Part shown: one piece after another, positions 37,148-37,492 of the stretch
Position numbering within the stretch: the first letter of the stretch is position 1
Layout of the letters: the number at the start of each line of letters is the position of its first letter
Assembly (NCBI GenBank): GCA_934307695.1
Contig: CAKRCS010000018.1
Location: 1-37,492, forward strand
Reading direction: 5' to 3'
DNA: 37,492 nucleotides
Source: an uncultured Agathobacter sp.
Lineage (GTDB): Bacteria; Bacillota; Clostridia; Lachnospirales; Lachnospiraceae
The notes under the pieces: model-generated
The model's database searches: none
Seen by the model: only the letters and a program-made list of their open reading frames with translations
What the model was told of the DNA's origin: nothing
Position numbers and translations under genes: made by a program

Positions 37148-37267
37148 TTACATTCCCATTTCTTCTATCTCTTTTAACATAAATTGCTGATTTACAGCAC
37201 TTTTTGCTGCTGAACTTGCTTTATCATTTATTTGCTTAATACTATCTGCAAACAGTTCAAATTTCAT
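37148..37267 (-). CDS. Small protein, 39 aa, unknown
   Basis: MKFELFADSIKQINDKASSAAKSAVNQQFMLKEIEEMGM, an amphipathic helical peptide. A strong GGAGG lies 7 nt before the ATG and overlaps the stop codon of the preceding ORF, so the two would be translationally coupled. No family recognised; small genes of this kind are common at mobile-element edges. Confidence 0.5.
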   Translation of the reverse strand: MKFELFADSIKQINDKASSAAKSAVNQQFMLKEIEEMGM

Positions 37268-37271
37268 TGCC

Positions 37272-37472
37272 TTACCTCCAATACATTGCCCTAAAACTAT
37301 TGTAAATTAGCATAGACACAGTATCCCACAGCACCTGTATCTGTGCGCTTTCTTTTTTGTTGCATTTTTCACTTCTTCTTTCTGCTCTGGCGTATGCGAC
37401 CAGTGCATCAAACTTGAAGTTATCTGGTTGATGCCATTTTATCAGTCGGCCATGATCTCCTGAGAGCCACAT
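37272..37472 (-). CDS. Small ORF at right edge, unknown
   Basis: 66 residues: a tryptophan-rich start (MWLSGDHGRLIKWHQPDNFKFDALVAYARAERRSEKCNKKE) and a hydrophobic end (LWDTVSMLIYNSFRAMYWR). No ribosome binding site is visible before the ATG, and an in-frame stop precedes it, so the true start may be internal or the ORF may be the decayed end of a larger gene. Its stop codon overlaps the ribosome site of the 39-aa gene, which is the main argument that it is or was translated. Confidence 0.3.
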   Translation of the reverse strand: MWLSGDHGRLIKWHQPDNFKFDALVAYARAERRSEKCNKKESAQIQVLWDTVSMLIYNSFRAMYWR

Positions 37473-37492
37473 AGGAGATTAAAAAGTTCGCA

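Overview
The window looks like chromosome of a Firmicute of the Lachnospiraceae type (Roseburia/Agathobacter-like; genus not provable from here). The main clue is a replication/translation-associated cluster in the order known from Bacillus subtilis: PLP decarboxylase (yaaO-like), a nucleoside-monophosphate kinase, yaaR, holB, ricT, trmN6, rsmI. Also consistent are strong -35/-10 boxes with 16-17 bp spacers, AGGAGG-type ribosome binding sites, a tRNA-Lys without encoded CCA, and many accessory genes typical of gut clostridia.

Layout. 1-570: the end of an old mobile element, with an AbiEi-type antitoxin gene running off the left edge behind a perfect 15-bp-arm operator, and a tyrosine recombinase reduced to its last 48 codons. 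571-1913: an sdpR-sdpI operon with a third small membrane protein and a clear promoter/operator, but no toxin genes. 1940-2250: a 311-bp MITE-like element with 22-bp terminal inverted repeats and a 9-bp target duplication. 2274-8627 (minus strand): the conserved housekeeping cluster with its own promoter inside the 3' end of the decarboxylase region. 8660-10188: an AbiE-like type IV toxin-antitoxin pair whose toxin half has lost the recognisable nucleotidyltransferase motifs. 10357-15684: an ArgR-like regulator, a DacF-type carboxypeptidase, trmB, a small hypothetical, tRNA-Lys(CTT) and pepT.

15796-22848 (minus strand) is a probable signalling/export block: two half-transporter ABC exporters (probable heterodimer), a cytoplasmic GHKL histidine kinase with a LytTR response regulator, a 95-aa protein, and a membrane-anchored coiled-coil protein with a Pro/Glu/Val-rich tail carrying three copies of a FliM-like LSPDEIAALF motif. 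The DNA between kinase and transporters carries a terminator, a 21-bp-period direct repeat of LytTR type, a TATAGTAAAA palindrome and a leader with three hairpins. 23044-26852 (plus) holds a MATE exporter, a secreted leucine-rich protein and an unusual NifX-like/His-Cys-rich/SlyD-type FKBP fusion behind a consensus promoter. 26965-30669 (minus) holds a diguanylate cyclase with C-terminal PAS domain, a Nudix hydrolase and a leucine-carboxyl-methyltransferase-like enzyme.

30712-37492 is an accessory region: an eight-copy tandem repeat of exactly 52 bp, a MerR-TipAS regulator, four GNAT acetyltransferases plus a fragment of a fifth, an HTH/membrane/zinc-ribbon protein and a class II Fic protein lying between two 65-bp near-identical terminator modules, and two small coupled ORFs at the right edge. 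The most unusual items are the FKBP fusion, the degenerate AbiE toxin, the MITE, the EIDAL-motif membrane protein, the 52-bp array and the duplicated terminator module around the Fic locus.
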